DNA of 64,000 nt, taken from NCBI RefSeq assembly GCF_007741475.1, contig NZ_CP036261.1:5147798-5211797 (forward strand), given 5' to 3'. The notes under the pieces are model-generated. The model did not search any database. It was not told the DNA's origin and saw only the letters and a list, made by a program, of their open reading frames with translations. This document shows positions 24,345-33,877 of the stretch, in pieces (within the stretch, counting starts at the first letter, position 1; every line of letters starts with the position of its first letter). Made by a program: the position numbers and the translations under genes. This stretch comes from Rosistilla ulvae. GTDB taxonomy: Bacteria > Planctomycetota > Planctomycetia > Pirellulales > Pirellulaceae.

Positions 24345-24947
24345 ATGAACGATCCACTCCCTTGGCCGCAGCCCGTGACGCTTCGCGGTCCGCTCGCGAC
24401 GTTGGAACCGCTGTCGCGTGAGCACCACGCTCCGCTAGCCGACGCTGTCGAGGATGGCCAGCTCTGGAAGCTGTGGTACACCAGCGTCCCCACGCCCGAC
24501 GCAATGATGGCCGAGATCGATCGGCGTCTGAATCTGCAGGCGTCCGGATCGATGTTGCCCTTCGTCGTCCGCGATGCAAACAACACCATCGTCGGCATGA
24601 CGACTTTCATGCACATCGACGCCGCAAATAGGCGTCTCGAAATCGGGTCGACTTGGTATGCCCAGCGGGTCCAGCGGACGGGGCTCAACACGCAGTGCAA
24701 GCTGCTGCTGATGAGCCATGCGTTTGAGACGCTGCAGTGTATTGCTGTCGAGTATCGCACCTCCAGTCTGAACCTTGCCAGCCGTCGAGCGATCGAGCGG
24801 TTGGGAGCCAAGCTAGACGGCGTTCTTCGCAGCCATCAACGTCACCGCGACGGCACGCTCCGCGACACCTGTGTCTATTCGATCCTGCAGCACGAATGGC
24901 CCGCGGTGAAGAGTCACTTGGAATTCAAGCTGCAAGCCGGCGGTTAA
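24345..24947 (+). CDS. GNAT-family N-acetyltransferase
   Basis: 200 residues with a well-spaced GGAG before the ATG. The pattern follows RimJ/RimL-type acetyltransferases: LRGPLATLEPLSREHHAPLADAV at the start, then PFVVRDANNTIVGMTTFMHID, EIGSTWYAQRVQRTGLNTQCKLLLMSHAF (acetyl-CoA-binding region) and NLASRRAIERLGAKLDGVLR. The substrate (a protein N-terminus or a small molecule) cannot be told. It stands alone downstream of the toxin-antitoxin pair. Confidence 0.88.
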   Translation: MNDPLPWPQPVTLRGPLATLEPLSREHHAPLADAVEDGQLWKLWYTSVPTPDAMMAEIDRRLNLQASGSMLPFVVRDANNTIVGMTTFMHIDAANRRLEIGSTWYAQRVQRTGLNTQCKLLLMSHAFETLQCIAVEYRTSSLNLASRRAIERLGAKLDGVLRSHQRHRDGTLRDTCVYSILQHEWPAVKSHLEFKLQAGG

Positions 24948-25032
24948 CTCACCTCCGAGATACGCTCTATAATCTCGCCACCGCGATCGCCAATGCCACT
25001 TCTTTTCGCTCCCCACCGTCCGATGGATTCCG

Positions 25033-25872
25033 ATGAAATCTCACGCCCTCATGCTCCTGCTCGCTTGCAGCCTGTTCGCCTGCGATCTGGCAGGCGAAGA
25101 AGCACAAGAACCCAAACATTGGGATAAGGTCGTCGCGATTCAGACCAAACAGAAGACGACCAACAAGCATGCGACGGCCTTTTTCATTCGCAAAGGCGAT
25201 TCCTATTTTATGGTAACCGCCAATCATGCCGCGGACGAAACCAAAGGGGACACGCGTATCCTGTACGTCCGCGAGGATGGCGACTCGCGATGGATGCAGC
25301 TGCGCGGAATCGTCCCCGCCGACACCAACCCTTGGACTCAGTTCAAGAACAACGATCTGGCGGTCGCGCGGCTTCAGTTCCCGCGAGCGTCGAAGTCCGA
25401 CATCGCCGATTTCAACTACCTCGCCCTTCCCTACGCGGCGCTGCTGACCTCAACGCCACCGCGAGCCAGCGAAATTGTCTTCGCCGGCTTTCCGATGGCC
25501 TATGGCGCCACGCCGCCGATCAGTTCTTTAATTGTTCGCGGGCACATCGCTTCGCGCGAGCTTAAATCCAAAGGTGACTGGGGCGTCGTTCCGATCATCT
25601 ATGCCACTCCGACCGTCGCTTCGGGAACCAGCGGCAGCCCCGTCTTCAGCTTCATGCAGTCGCCCGACGAGATCGCGATCGTTGGTATGTACATCGCCGT
25701 TGCCGTCGATGAGACGGGAGCGAAGTTGGCGAAGCTGGTGCCGGCTCGGCTGATCCGCGAAGCGATCGATGCGGCGTCGAAAGCTCCAGCCGGGCAGGAC
25801 GCTGAAAAAGAATCCGACGAAGAGTCGTCCGAAGCCGCCGAACCGCAGGAAGCAGCACTCCAAGCGGAATAG
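25033..25872 (+). CDS. Exported trypsin-like serine protease
   Basis: 279 residues. The N-terminus is a signal peptide; Cys17 in SLFACDL could be a lipobox, though Phe at -2 is atypical. The S1 triad is visible as His65 (VTANHAA), Asp108 (KNNDLAVARL) and Ser200 (SGTSGSPVF). There is no PDZ domain, unlike DegP/HtrA; a Glu/Ala-rich C-terminal tail follows the domain. It probably acts in the periplasm or at a membrane. No partner gene is evident. Confidence 0.88.
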   Translation: MKSHALMLLLACSLFACDLAGEEAQEPKHWDKVVAIQTKQKTTNKHATAFFIRKGDSYFMVTANHAADETKGDTRILYVREDGDSRWMQLRGIVPADTNPWTQFKNNDLAVARLQFPRASKSDIADFNYLALPYAALLTSTPPRASEIVFAGFPMAYGATPPISSLIVRGHIASRELKSKGDWGVVPIIYATPTVASGTSGSPVFSFMQSPDEIAIVGMYIAVAVDETGAKLAKLVPARLIREAIDAASKAPAGQDAEKESDEESSEAAEPQEAALQAE

Positions 25873-25875
25873 CCG

Positions 25876-26730
25876 CTAACCGACTGCGTGCCCAACAACC
25901 TGTCCTTCGGCGGACCGCGTTAACCGGACGGCTGGAGTGACCGGGTCGTGCGAAAACAACAGCAATCGATCGTGCTGGATGACGTTATCGAACAAGCTCG
26001 CTTTCAGCCGCCGAACCGTCAACGGAAACTGATCGTACGAAAGTGTCCAAAAGGTCGGCAGATGAGCCGCCGTCGGACAGATATCTCCCGCGAAGATCGC
26101 CGACGCTTCTCCCGATTGCAGCGCGATCGATTGATGCCCGCGCGTATGACCTCCGGTCAGCGTGACCGTCACGCCGGGAACGATCTCCGCCGTGCCGTCG
26201 ACCCGTTCGACCAACCCAGCATCGGCTAAAGGGATAGTGTCGTCGGCGAAATACGAACCAACCAATTCGGGAATGTCCCCCGTCGCGTCGGCCCATTCGG
26301 TCTGCTGGACGATATGTCGGGCGCGGCGAAAGACTGGCTCCAATCGACCGCTGGCATCGCGAGCGACACAGCCGCCGACATGATCGAAATGCAGGTGCGA
26401 GAGGATCACCCAATCGATTTGGTCGGGCACGATGCCATGTTCGGCGAGATTCCGCACCAGCGGCATCCCATCCTCCATGCTCATCCGCTGACGAATCTTC
26501 GCCGCCGCCTTGCCCCCATATCCGCTTTCGATGATACCCAGCGAAGTCGGCGTCCGCACGACGAAGCAGTTCGTTTCCACCAGCACCCGGTGTTGCGAGT
26601 CGGGCTCGGCAAACCGCTGCCACATCATCCGCGGCACCATGCCAAACATGCTTCCACCATCGATCCACAATCGCCCGCCGCTGACCGGCAATAATTGTAG
26701 CTCTCCAACGGGAATCCACGAACGTTTCAT
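25876..26730 (-). CDS. MBL-fold metallo-hydrolase
   Basis: 284 residues with AGGTGA spaced well before the ATG. The metal motif is HLHFDHVGG, followed by His in GGHTRGHQS, Asp in AGDICP and a final His in FSHDP. This is the quorum-quenching lactonase / glyoxalase II superfamily; nothing specifies the substrate. It lies next to the thiolase gene in the same orientation (64-base gap), so an ester or thioester hydrolase serving the acyl-CoA island is possible. Confidence 0.88.
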   Translation of the reverse strand: MKRSWIPVGELQLLPVSGGRLWIDGGSMFGMVPRMMWQRFAEPDSQHRVLVETNCFVVRTPTSLGIIESGYGGKAAAKIRQRMSMEDGMPLVRNLAEHGIVPDQIDWVILSHLHFDHVGGCVARDASGRLEPVFRRARHIVQQTEWADATGDIPELVGSYFADDTIPLADAGLVERVDGTAEIVPGVTVTLTGGHTRGHQSIALQSGEASAIFAGDICPTAAHLPTFWTLSYDQFPLTVRRLKASLFDNVIQHDRLLLFSHDPVTPAVRLTRSAEGQVVGHAVG

Positions 26731-26794
26731 TCAGTTCACCTTAGCCGACGAACCCTATTCAGACGGTCCGCTCGAAATCACAAATTGCTTCATT

Positions 26795-27970
26795 TCAAAT
26801 CTCTCGGTCGACAAGCATCGCCACCGCGTTGCCCCCTCCCAAGCAGAGCGCTGCAACGCCCAGTCGTTTCCCGTGACGCTGCATCGCCCCCAACAATGTC
26901 ACAAGCACCCGCGTGCCGCTTGCACCGATCGGATGCCCCAACGCGATCGCTCCGCCGTGAATGTTGACACGGCAGGAAGGAATGTCAAGCTGATCGATAC
27001 AGGCAATCATCTGCACGGCAAAAGCTTCATTGATCTCGAACAGATCGATGTCCTGTAGCGAATGTCCCGCCTTGCGAACAACTTCCCGAATCGCAGCGAC
27101 CGGCGCGGTAAAGAGATCTTCGGGAGCACCTCCAGAAGTCGCTGTCGCCACGATCCGGCACAACGGTCGAATGCCGCTGCGCCGCACGACCGAGGAATCT
27201 GCCAGCACAACCACCGCTGCGCCGTCGCTGATCATCGAAGCGTTCCCGGCAGTCACGGTTCCGCTGTTGCCGAACACCGGCCTCAGTTCCGCCAGCTGCT
27301 CCAACGTCGTCTCGCGCCGCGGACCGGAGTCGCATGAAATTTCTGCCGTGCCCGATTTGGACGTCACCGCAACCGGAACGATCTCCTCTGCAAAGGCACC
27401 ATCATCGATCGCCTCGATCGCGCGACGATGACTCTGCAAAGCAAAGCGGTCTTGCGCCTCGCGGGAGACGTTGGCGAGAGTGGCCAAATGGTCGGCGATC
27501 GTCCCCATCGAATCGCCTGTCATAGCGCACGTCAAACCATCGTGCTGCATCCCGTCGGTCAACTGTTGATCTCCCAACACCCGCTGCCCACGTTGCAACA
27601 GCCAACCGCTGCGACTCATGTTCTCCATCCCTCCCGCGACGACGAGCTTCGCATCGCCGGCCCGGATCGCTTGGTCGGCCAGCATCACCGCTTTAAGGCC
27701 CGACCCGCAGACTTTATTAACAGTGCAAGCGGCAACCGTCGTGGGCAGCCCCACTCGCAGCGCCGCCTGACGCGCCGGTGCTTGCCCAACGCCCGCCGAC
27801 AAAACGTGTCCGAGAATCACTTCGTCGAACTCTGTGGCCAACAATCCCGTTCGCCGGATCGCTTCGCGAATCGCGACCGCTGCCAACTCGGGAGCCGCGA
27901 TCGAAGCAAAGTCTCCTTGAAAACGACCAATTGGCGTGCGACACGCCGACAAAATGTAAGCTGTCGACAT
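26795..27970 (-). CDS. Acetyl-CoA acetyltransferase (thiolase)
   Basis: 391 residues from the ATG at 27970 (MSTAYILSACRTPIGRF). All thiolase signatures are present: nucleophilic Cys in NKVCGSGLKAVMLA (about 89), GHPIGASGTR with the His, and the C-terminal base in CLGGGNAVAM. Length is the usual 390-400. It would cleave acetoacetyl-CoA or longer 3-ketoacyl-CoA, or condense acetyl-CoA. A 149-base gap separates it from the divergent acyl-CoA ligase, suggesting co-regulation. Confidence 0.95.
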   Translation of the reverse strand: MSTAYILSACRTPIGRFQGDFASIAAPELAAVAIREAIRRTGLLATEFDEVILGHVLSAGVGQAPARQAALRVGLPTTVAACTVNKVCGSGLKAVMLADQAIRAGDAKLVVAGGMENMSRSGWLLQRGQRVLGDQQLTDGMQHDGLTCAMTGDSMGTIADHLATLANVSREAQDRFALQSHRRAIEAIDDGAFAEEIVPVAVTSKSGTAEISCDSGPRRETTLEQLAELRPVFGNSGTVTAGNASMISDGAAVVVLADSSVVRRSGIRPLCRIVATATSGGAPEDLFTAPVAAIREVVRKAGHSLQDIDLFEINEAFAVQMIACIDQLDIPSCRVNIHGGAIALGHPIGASGTRVLVTLLGAMQRHGKRLGVAALCLGGGNAVAMLVDREI

Positions 27971-28119
27971 CGAATGACCTTTCGCAAGAACGTCCCAGGT
28001 TTCATTGTATTTTAGGCGATTTCGAGATCTCCCCGGAGGAATATTCCCGAAGATTTTCATCGCACCGTCCCCATCACATTCCCTAGAATGAAGAAGTACA
28101 CGCGGACGGGAGTTCACAA

Positions 28120-29820
<1,701 letters not shown>

Positions 29821-29863
29821 TCGCCCAGAAAATTCGCGTGGCACGCGGGCGATAGCGGGCGAC

Positions 29864-30137
29864 CTAGAGATTCGTCATGTCGCGGCTTCCGTGAATCACC
29901 CGCGAGACCTCGATGCCATCCTCCCTCGCACGGAAGAACACAACATACTGCCCAACGCTATAAGACCGGCACCCTGCAACACCGAAACCTTGGCGATCCT
30001 CTCCTACACCCGGTTGGTTCGCAAGCATTTCACACGTCTTAAGAATCTCCAACAGCCATCGGTTTGTCCCGTGCAATGTAGTCCACAATTGCTTCGAGAT
30101 CGTCATCCGCTTCAGGTGCGAAAATGACTTGGGGCAC
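29864..30137 (-). pseudogene. Frameshifted ParE-family toxin
   Basis: The gene begins with a GTG at 30137 sharing its G with the antitoxin stop (TAGTG) and encodes PQVIFAPEADDDLEAIVDYI, a proper ParE N-terminus, but this frame stops soon after KPMAVGDS. The rest of the toxin (RWLLEILKTCEMLANQPGVG, then SYSVGQYVVFFRAREDGIEV and RVIHGSRDM) continues in another frame; the switch lies near 30060-30080. The span of 274 bases is one more than a multiple of three, matching a one-base insertion or two-base loss. The toxin is probably inactive unless this is a sequencing error or a programmed shift. Confidence 0.75.
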
Positions 30138-30379
30138 TAGCGCTCTCCGCGTTCGATTTCCGCGATTCGTTTCTCAGCTCTTGTATACACTTGATCCGCT
30201 GGCACCCCTTCGCCCGCATCAAGACTTGCAAACCCCTTGGCAACTTCGTCACGAAGGGTCTCGCGAGCCTGAAGCAGACGCAAGCCTTCGGCAACCACAT
30301 CTTGTTCACTCAAAAACCGACGCCCAGCAACCATCCGCTGAACGAATGGCACCATGTCTTGTGGAATGCCTGTACTCAT
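30137..30379 (-). CDS. ParD-family antitoxin (partner of the broken toxin)
   Basis: 80 residues, intact. STGIPQDMVPFVQRMVAGRRFLSEQDVVAEGLRLL is the ribbon-helix-helix DNA-binding part, followed by the toxin-binding tail with Arg/Glu-rich helices. Its stop overlaps the GTG of the frameshifted toxin. Survival of the antitoxin after loss of the toxin would be compatible with an anti-addiction role or early decay. Confidence 0.85.
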   Translation of the reverse strand: MSTGIPQDMVPFVQRMVAGRRFLSEQDVVAEGLRLLQARETLRDEVAKGFASLDAGEGVPADQVYTRAEKRIAEIERGER

Positions 30380-30552
30380 CTCGTTGTTCCCGCTCGATTC
30401 CGGATTGTCGTCGGTCGCCCAACATGGTTTTATCGCTAGACGCAGGTTTCACAATGGAAACTCTACCCCAATATACTTCGCTTGCTTCCCTGGCGTCCAC
30501 TGACAACTCAATCCCGCCAGGGTGATTCAGTGTGTCAATTTGAGGTATCAGC

Positions 30553-30605
30553 CGGCACGCGCTAGCGTCCGGTTCTCCTGTGAAACCGGACGCTAGCGCG
30601 TGCCG
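30553..30605. repeat. Perfect 22-bp inverted repeat (REP-like hairpin)
   Basis: The arm CGGCACGCGCTAGCGTCCGG plus TT at 30553-30574 and its exact reverse complement at 30584-30605 are separated by a nine-base loop. It lies between two toxin-antitoxin modules. There is no T-run, so it is not a classical intrinsic terminator; it resembles the CTAGCG-type palindromes dispersed in planctomycete intergenic regions, an impression from memory. Confidence 0.8.
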
Positions 30606-30710
30606 ACTAATTTGCCTAAGCACAAACACTAAATAGCCCTGGAGTCTCAGCTTCTTCTCATCGGCAATCAATATGCAATCTGGTAGACTAGTGGAACCGG
30701 AGGACAGTCC

Positions 30711-30938
30711 ATGACCGTAGAACAAGTGATCAACGACCTAGCAGCTTTGCCGCCAAGCGACCAACTTCGAATCGTACAGGCGATTTGGGACCAATTGCCC
30801 CGCGATGTGGGGACGGAATTATCCGAAGCCCAACAAGCGGAGCTAAATCGTCGCTGGTCGGAATACCAAACAGATCCTTCGTCCGCTTTGACAGAAGACG
30901 AATTTCGCGAGCAAATTCGCGAGGCACGCGGGCGATGA
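30711..30938 (+). CDS. Addiction-module antitoxin (PF09720-like)
   Basis: 75 residues with a strong GGAGGA site before the ATG. TVEQVINDLAALPPSDQLRIVQAIWDQL and the later LTEDEFREQIREARGR match the short unstable antitoxins that pair with RelE/ParE-type toxins; these are not ribbon-helix-helix proteins. The last four bases (ATGA at 30935-30938) overlap the toxin start. Confidence 0.85.
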   Translation: MTVEQVINDLAALPPSDQLRIVQAIWDQLPRDVGTELSEAQQAELNRRWSEYQTDPSSALTEDEFREQIREARGR

Positions 30939-31225
30939 ACGCGAAGCTCACCCGCGACACGCTGGCGGATTTGCTGCGAGGCATTGAATGGTTCGACAAG
31001 ATATCGCTCGGATTGGGGGATCAATTTGAATTGGAGTTCTTCCGAGCACTTGAGCGCGTCAAGAAAGCTCCAAACTTGTTCCCACCGAATCAAACCGGTT
31101 ACCGACCTTGTCGGCTGAAGCGATTTACCGCGGTACTTTACTTTCGAATTGCCGACAATCTGATCGTCGTCGTTGGGCTGTTTACGAGTGGCGAAAACGA
31201 ATCCGTCCTTCAGCATCGCGGATAA
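30935..31225 (+). CDS. RelE/ParE-family toxin
   Basis: 96 residues starting at the ATG inside the antitoxin stop. TLADLLRGIEWFDKISLGLGDQFELEFFRALERVKKAP and the C-terminal strands RFTAVLYFRIADNLIVVVGLF are the RelE/ParE alpha-beta core. The reading frame is complete. This third module differs in antitoxin type from the first two. Confidence 0.85.
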   Translation: MNAKLTRDTLADLLRGIEWFDKISLGLGDQFELEFFRALERVKKAPNLFPPNQTGYRPCRLKRFTAVLYFRIADNLIVVVGLFTSGENESVLQHRG

Positions 31226-31346
31226 TGCAAGCAGACTAACTGACGCTGATTTCATCGGTAGCTTCAAGAGCGATGATCAACCTGGCGTGCCGTTGTTGCA
31301 AGCGATGGCAGCCAGTGCCGAATCGATGTCGCCGTTGGTCCGTGGT

Positions 31347-33110
31347 CTACCCATTCGCCGCAAGCTTCAGCAGGTCGTCGTCATTGCAACGCATCGCTCG
31401 CTGCAATCCTTCGATGCGGCGATGTGAATCAGCGAAACACCATCGTGCGACGGCGTCGTGCGTGTGATCGTTGGCGACAAGATCGCTGTCCCATCGGCTC
31501 AGCGTCGACGCCGCGGCGAACAACTCCATCGCCATCCATGCGATTCGCTCCAACACCAACTGGCGTTCGAGCACCTCTTCGCGATGCGTGACCAACGTCT
31601 TTTGCACCGTCGCCCCAAAGCGGCGGATCTGTTTTCCCAGCTGCTTTCCGTACCGTCGCAGTTCCGGCGATCGCAGCGGGACCACGGGAGAACAACACCG
31701 CAAGCGAGCTCCATCGGTTGCAAACCGGCACACCAACCCGGCGTGGCGCAACGGATGTTTCCACGCCGACGCGACAGCTTGCATCTGCAAGCCCGGTCCT
31801 CGCATTCCCGTCAACGCGATAAACGACATCAGCACTTCGTTAGCTCCTTCGCCGATCTGATTGATGCGATGGTCGCGGAGCATCCGTTCCAGAGGCTGAT
31901 CGGTGAAGTAGGCAGCCCCGCCGTGAATTTGAAACGCGTCGTTGACGATCGTCCACAACCGCTCGGTGCTCCAGACTTTCAAAATCGCCGTCTCCAGCAT
32001 GTAGTCTTCCAAACCGCGATCGATCAGCCCCGCCGTGACCGTGGTCATCGCTTCCATCGCATAGGTCCACGCCGCCATCCGGACCAGCTTCTGTTGCATC
32101 AGTTCGAACTCCGCCAGCGAGCGGCCAAACTGCCGGCGACTATGGGCGTGGTCGGTCGCAAGTTGCAAGCAAGTCTTCGCCGCTCCGGTGCAACAAGCTC
32201 CAAAAGTCGTCCGGCCAAAATCGAGTACCGTCAGCGCGACCTTCAGTCCCTTGCCGATCGGACCCAAGATGTTTTCTCGCGGCACGTGCATGTTGTCGAA
32301 GGCCAGCCGAGACGTCGCGGTCCCACGGATCCCCAGCTTTTCCATCCGCGCTTCGGTCACCTGGAACCCCGGCATATCGGGCGTAACGAGAAACGCAGTG
32401 ATCGCAGTCTTATCGCTCTCGGCGACCGGCGTTCGCGCCATCACCGTCAAGACATCCGCGATCGCTCCGTTGGTGATGTATCGCTTCTGTCCATTGAGCA
32501 CAAAATGTTGGCCGTCCGCCGTGGGCACCGCCATCGTTTGCACGTTCGCTGCATCGGAACCGGCTTCGGGTTCGGTCAACGCAAACGCAGCCAGCTTCTT
32601 TCCGCTGACTAAATCGGGCAACCAACGTTGCCGCTGCGATTCGCTGCCAAACAGCAACAGCCCCCGCATCCCTATCGAATGATGCGCGTTGACGAAGATC
32701 GCCGTCGAACTACAACGGCTGCCGATCACTTCCAACAACCGGCAATAGGCCATTTGTGAATACCCGCGGCCACCAAATTCCGCGGGAGCTGTCATCCCCA
32801 ACAATCCAAACTGCCCCAATCCATCGATCAATTCGCACGGGATGTCCGCTTCGCGATCGATCCGCACCGGATCGAGATTCCGATCGCAGAACGCCTCCAA
32901 TTCGGCAACCGCCGCGTCGGTGTCCGCTTTCTGATTGGTCGACAGTTGTGGATAGGGAAAGACCCAATCGGCGATCAACTGGCCGGCAAACAATCCCTTG
33001 GCCAATCCGATCGTTTGCGGCAGCGAGCCCAGTAGTTCTTCGGCTTGGCGGATCTGTTCGGCTCGCTGTTCCAGGCGTTCCGCCGACGCTTCGGTTACAT
33101 GGCTTCCCAT
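31347..33110 (-). CDS. Acyl-CoA dehydrogenase
   Basis: 587 residues, longer than the usual 380-400 because of a C-terminal helical extension of about 170 residues, as in VLCAD/ACAD9-type enzymes. FAD-binding and core motifs include FALTEPEAGSDAANVQT, YITNGAIADV, FGRSLAEFELMQQ and YMLETAILKVWSTE; QIHGGAAYF and INQIGEGANEVL mark the usual region of the catalytic base. It introduces the 2,3 double bond in an acyl-CoA, passing electrons to ETF. Its start lies inside the crotonase gene (overlap about 16 bases). It is the last gene of the AtuA-crotonase-dehydrogenase unit. Confidence 0.93.
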   Translation of the reverse strand: MGSHVTEASAERLEQRAEQIRQAEELLGSLPQTIGLAKGLFAGQLIADWVFPYPQLSTNQKADTDAAVAELEAFCDRNLDPVRIDREADIPCELIDGLGQFGLLGMTAPAEFGGRGYSQMAYCRLLEVIGSRCSSTAIFVNAHHSIGMRGLLLFGSESQRQRWLPDLVSGKKLAAFALTEPEAGSDAANVQTMAVPTADGQHFVLNGQKRYITNGAIADVLTVMARTPVAESDKTAITAFLVTPDMPGFQVTEARMEKLGIRGTATSRLAFDNMHVPRENILGPIGKGLKVALTVLDFGRTTFGACCTGAAKTCLQLATDHAHSRRQFGRSLAEFELMQQKLVRMAAWTYAMEAMTTVTAGLIDRGLEDYMLETAILKVWSTERLWTIVNDAFQIHGGAAYFTDQPLERMLRDHRINQIGEGANEVLMSFIALTGMRGPGLQMQAVASAWKHPLRHAGLVCRFATDGARLRCCSPVVPLRSPELRRYGKQLGKQIRRFGATVQKTLVTHREEVLERQLVLERIAWMAMELFAAASTLSRWDSDLVANDHTHDAVARWCFADSHRRIEGLQRAMRCNDDDLLKLAANG

Positions 33111-33877
33111 TTTGGATCTCGCTTCTCAATAAACGCGGCTAGCCCTTCATGCGCCTCGGCGCTGTGACGAGCTGCCAGATGTTTTTTGATGCTGTCCTCC
33201 GAAGCATTCGTTTTCGGAACGGCAAAGGTCTCGTTGATCAGCAGCTTGGTCTGGCGAATCGTCTCGGGACCGCCAGCGATCACGGCGTGAGCGGCCTCTA
33301 CCGCAGCGGCACGCAACTGAGCAGCCGCAACGATCCGCTGCACCAACCCAACCTGCTGCGCCCGCGCGGCATCGATCGGTTCGCCCAATAGAAACAATTC
33401 CCGCAAGTCACCCTCGCGCACTTTGTGGCGCAGCACATCGCAGATCAATGCGGGCAACAGACCACGTCGCGCTTCCGGGAATCCAAACTTGGCATCCTCC
33501 GCGGCGATCACCAGATCGCATGCTGCCATCAATCCCGCTCCGCCGGCAAACGCGCCACCTTGAACCGCCGCGATCACGATCAACGATGTCTCGCGCAGCT
33601 GTCGCAGCGCTCCTTCCACCGCCGCCGCCGATCGTTCAACAAGCGCGAGATCGGCAGCTTCGCGAAGATCGAGCCCAGCGGAGAAGACCGGACCGGCAGC
33701 TCGCAAGATCACCACGCGGTTGGCGCGATCCGATTCGATCCGTTGCAATGCGGCAGACAATTGATCCAACAGTTTGATGCTGAGCGCATTGCGGCGGCTG
33801 GGGCGGTTCAGCACGATCGATTCGATTCCTGGTTCGATCGATTCGACAAGGATCCATTCTTCCATCACGGTTCTCAC
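33095..33877 (-). CDS. Enoyl-CoA hydratase/isomerase (LiuC/AtuE-like crotonase)
   Basis: 260 residues. The GTG at 33877 overlaps the preceding stop (GTGA), favouring it over the ATG at 33865. Crotonase signatures: LNRPSRRNALSIKLLDQL, oxyanion-hole regions SAGLDLREA and QGGAFAGGAGLMAACDLVIA, and FGFPEARRGLLPALICDVL. The last stretch resembles methylglutaconyl-CoA or isohexenylglutaconyl-CoA hydratases of the leucine (Liu) and acyclic terpene (Atu) pathways more than fatty-acid hydratases. Together with AtuA and the carboxyltransferase this supports a branched-acyl pathway; the substrate is an inference. Confidence 0.88.
   Translation of the reverse strand: MRTVMEEWILVESIEPGIESIVLNRPSRRNALSIKLLDQLSAALQRIESDRANRVVILRAAGPVFSAGLDLREAADLALVERSAAAVEGALRQLRETSLIVIAAVQGGAFAGGAGLMAACDLVIAAEDAKFGFPEARRGLLPALICDVLRHKVREGDLRELFLLGEPIDAARAQQVGLVQRIVAAAQLRAAAVEAAHAVIAGGPETIRQTKLLINETFAVPKTNASEDSIKKHLAARHSAEAHEGLAAFIEKRDPKWEAM

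Noticed and set aside
30553-30605. Intrinsic transcription terminator
   Set aside because: The stem is perfect but no T-run follows on either strand.
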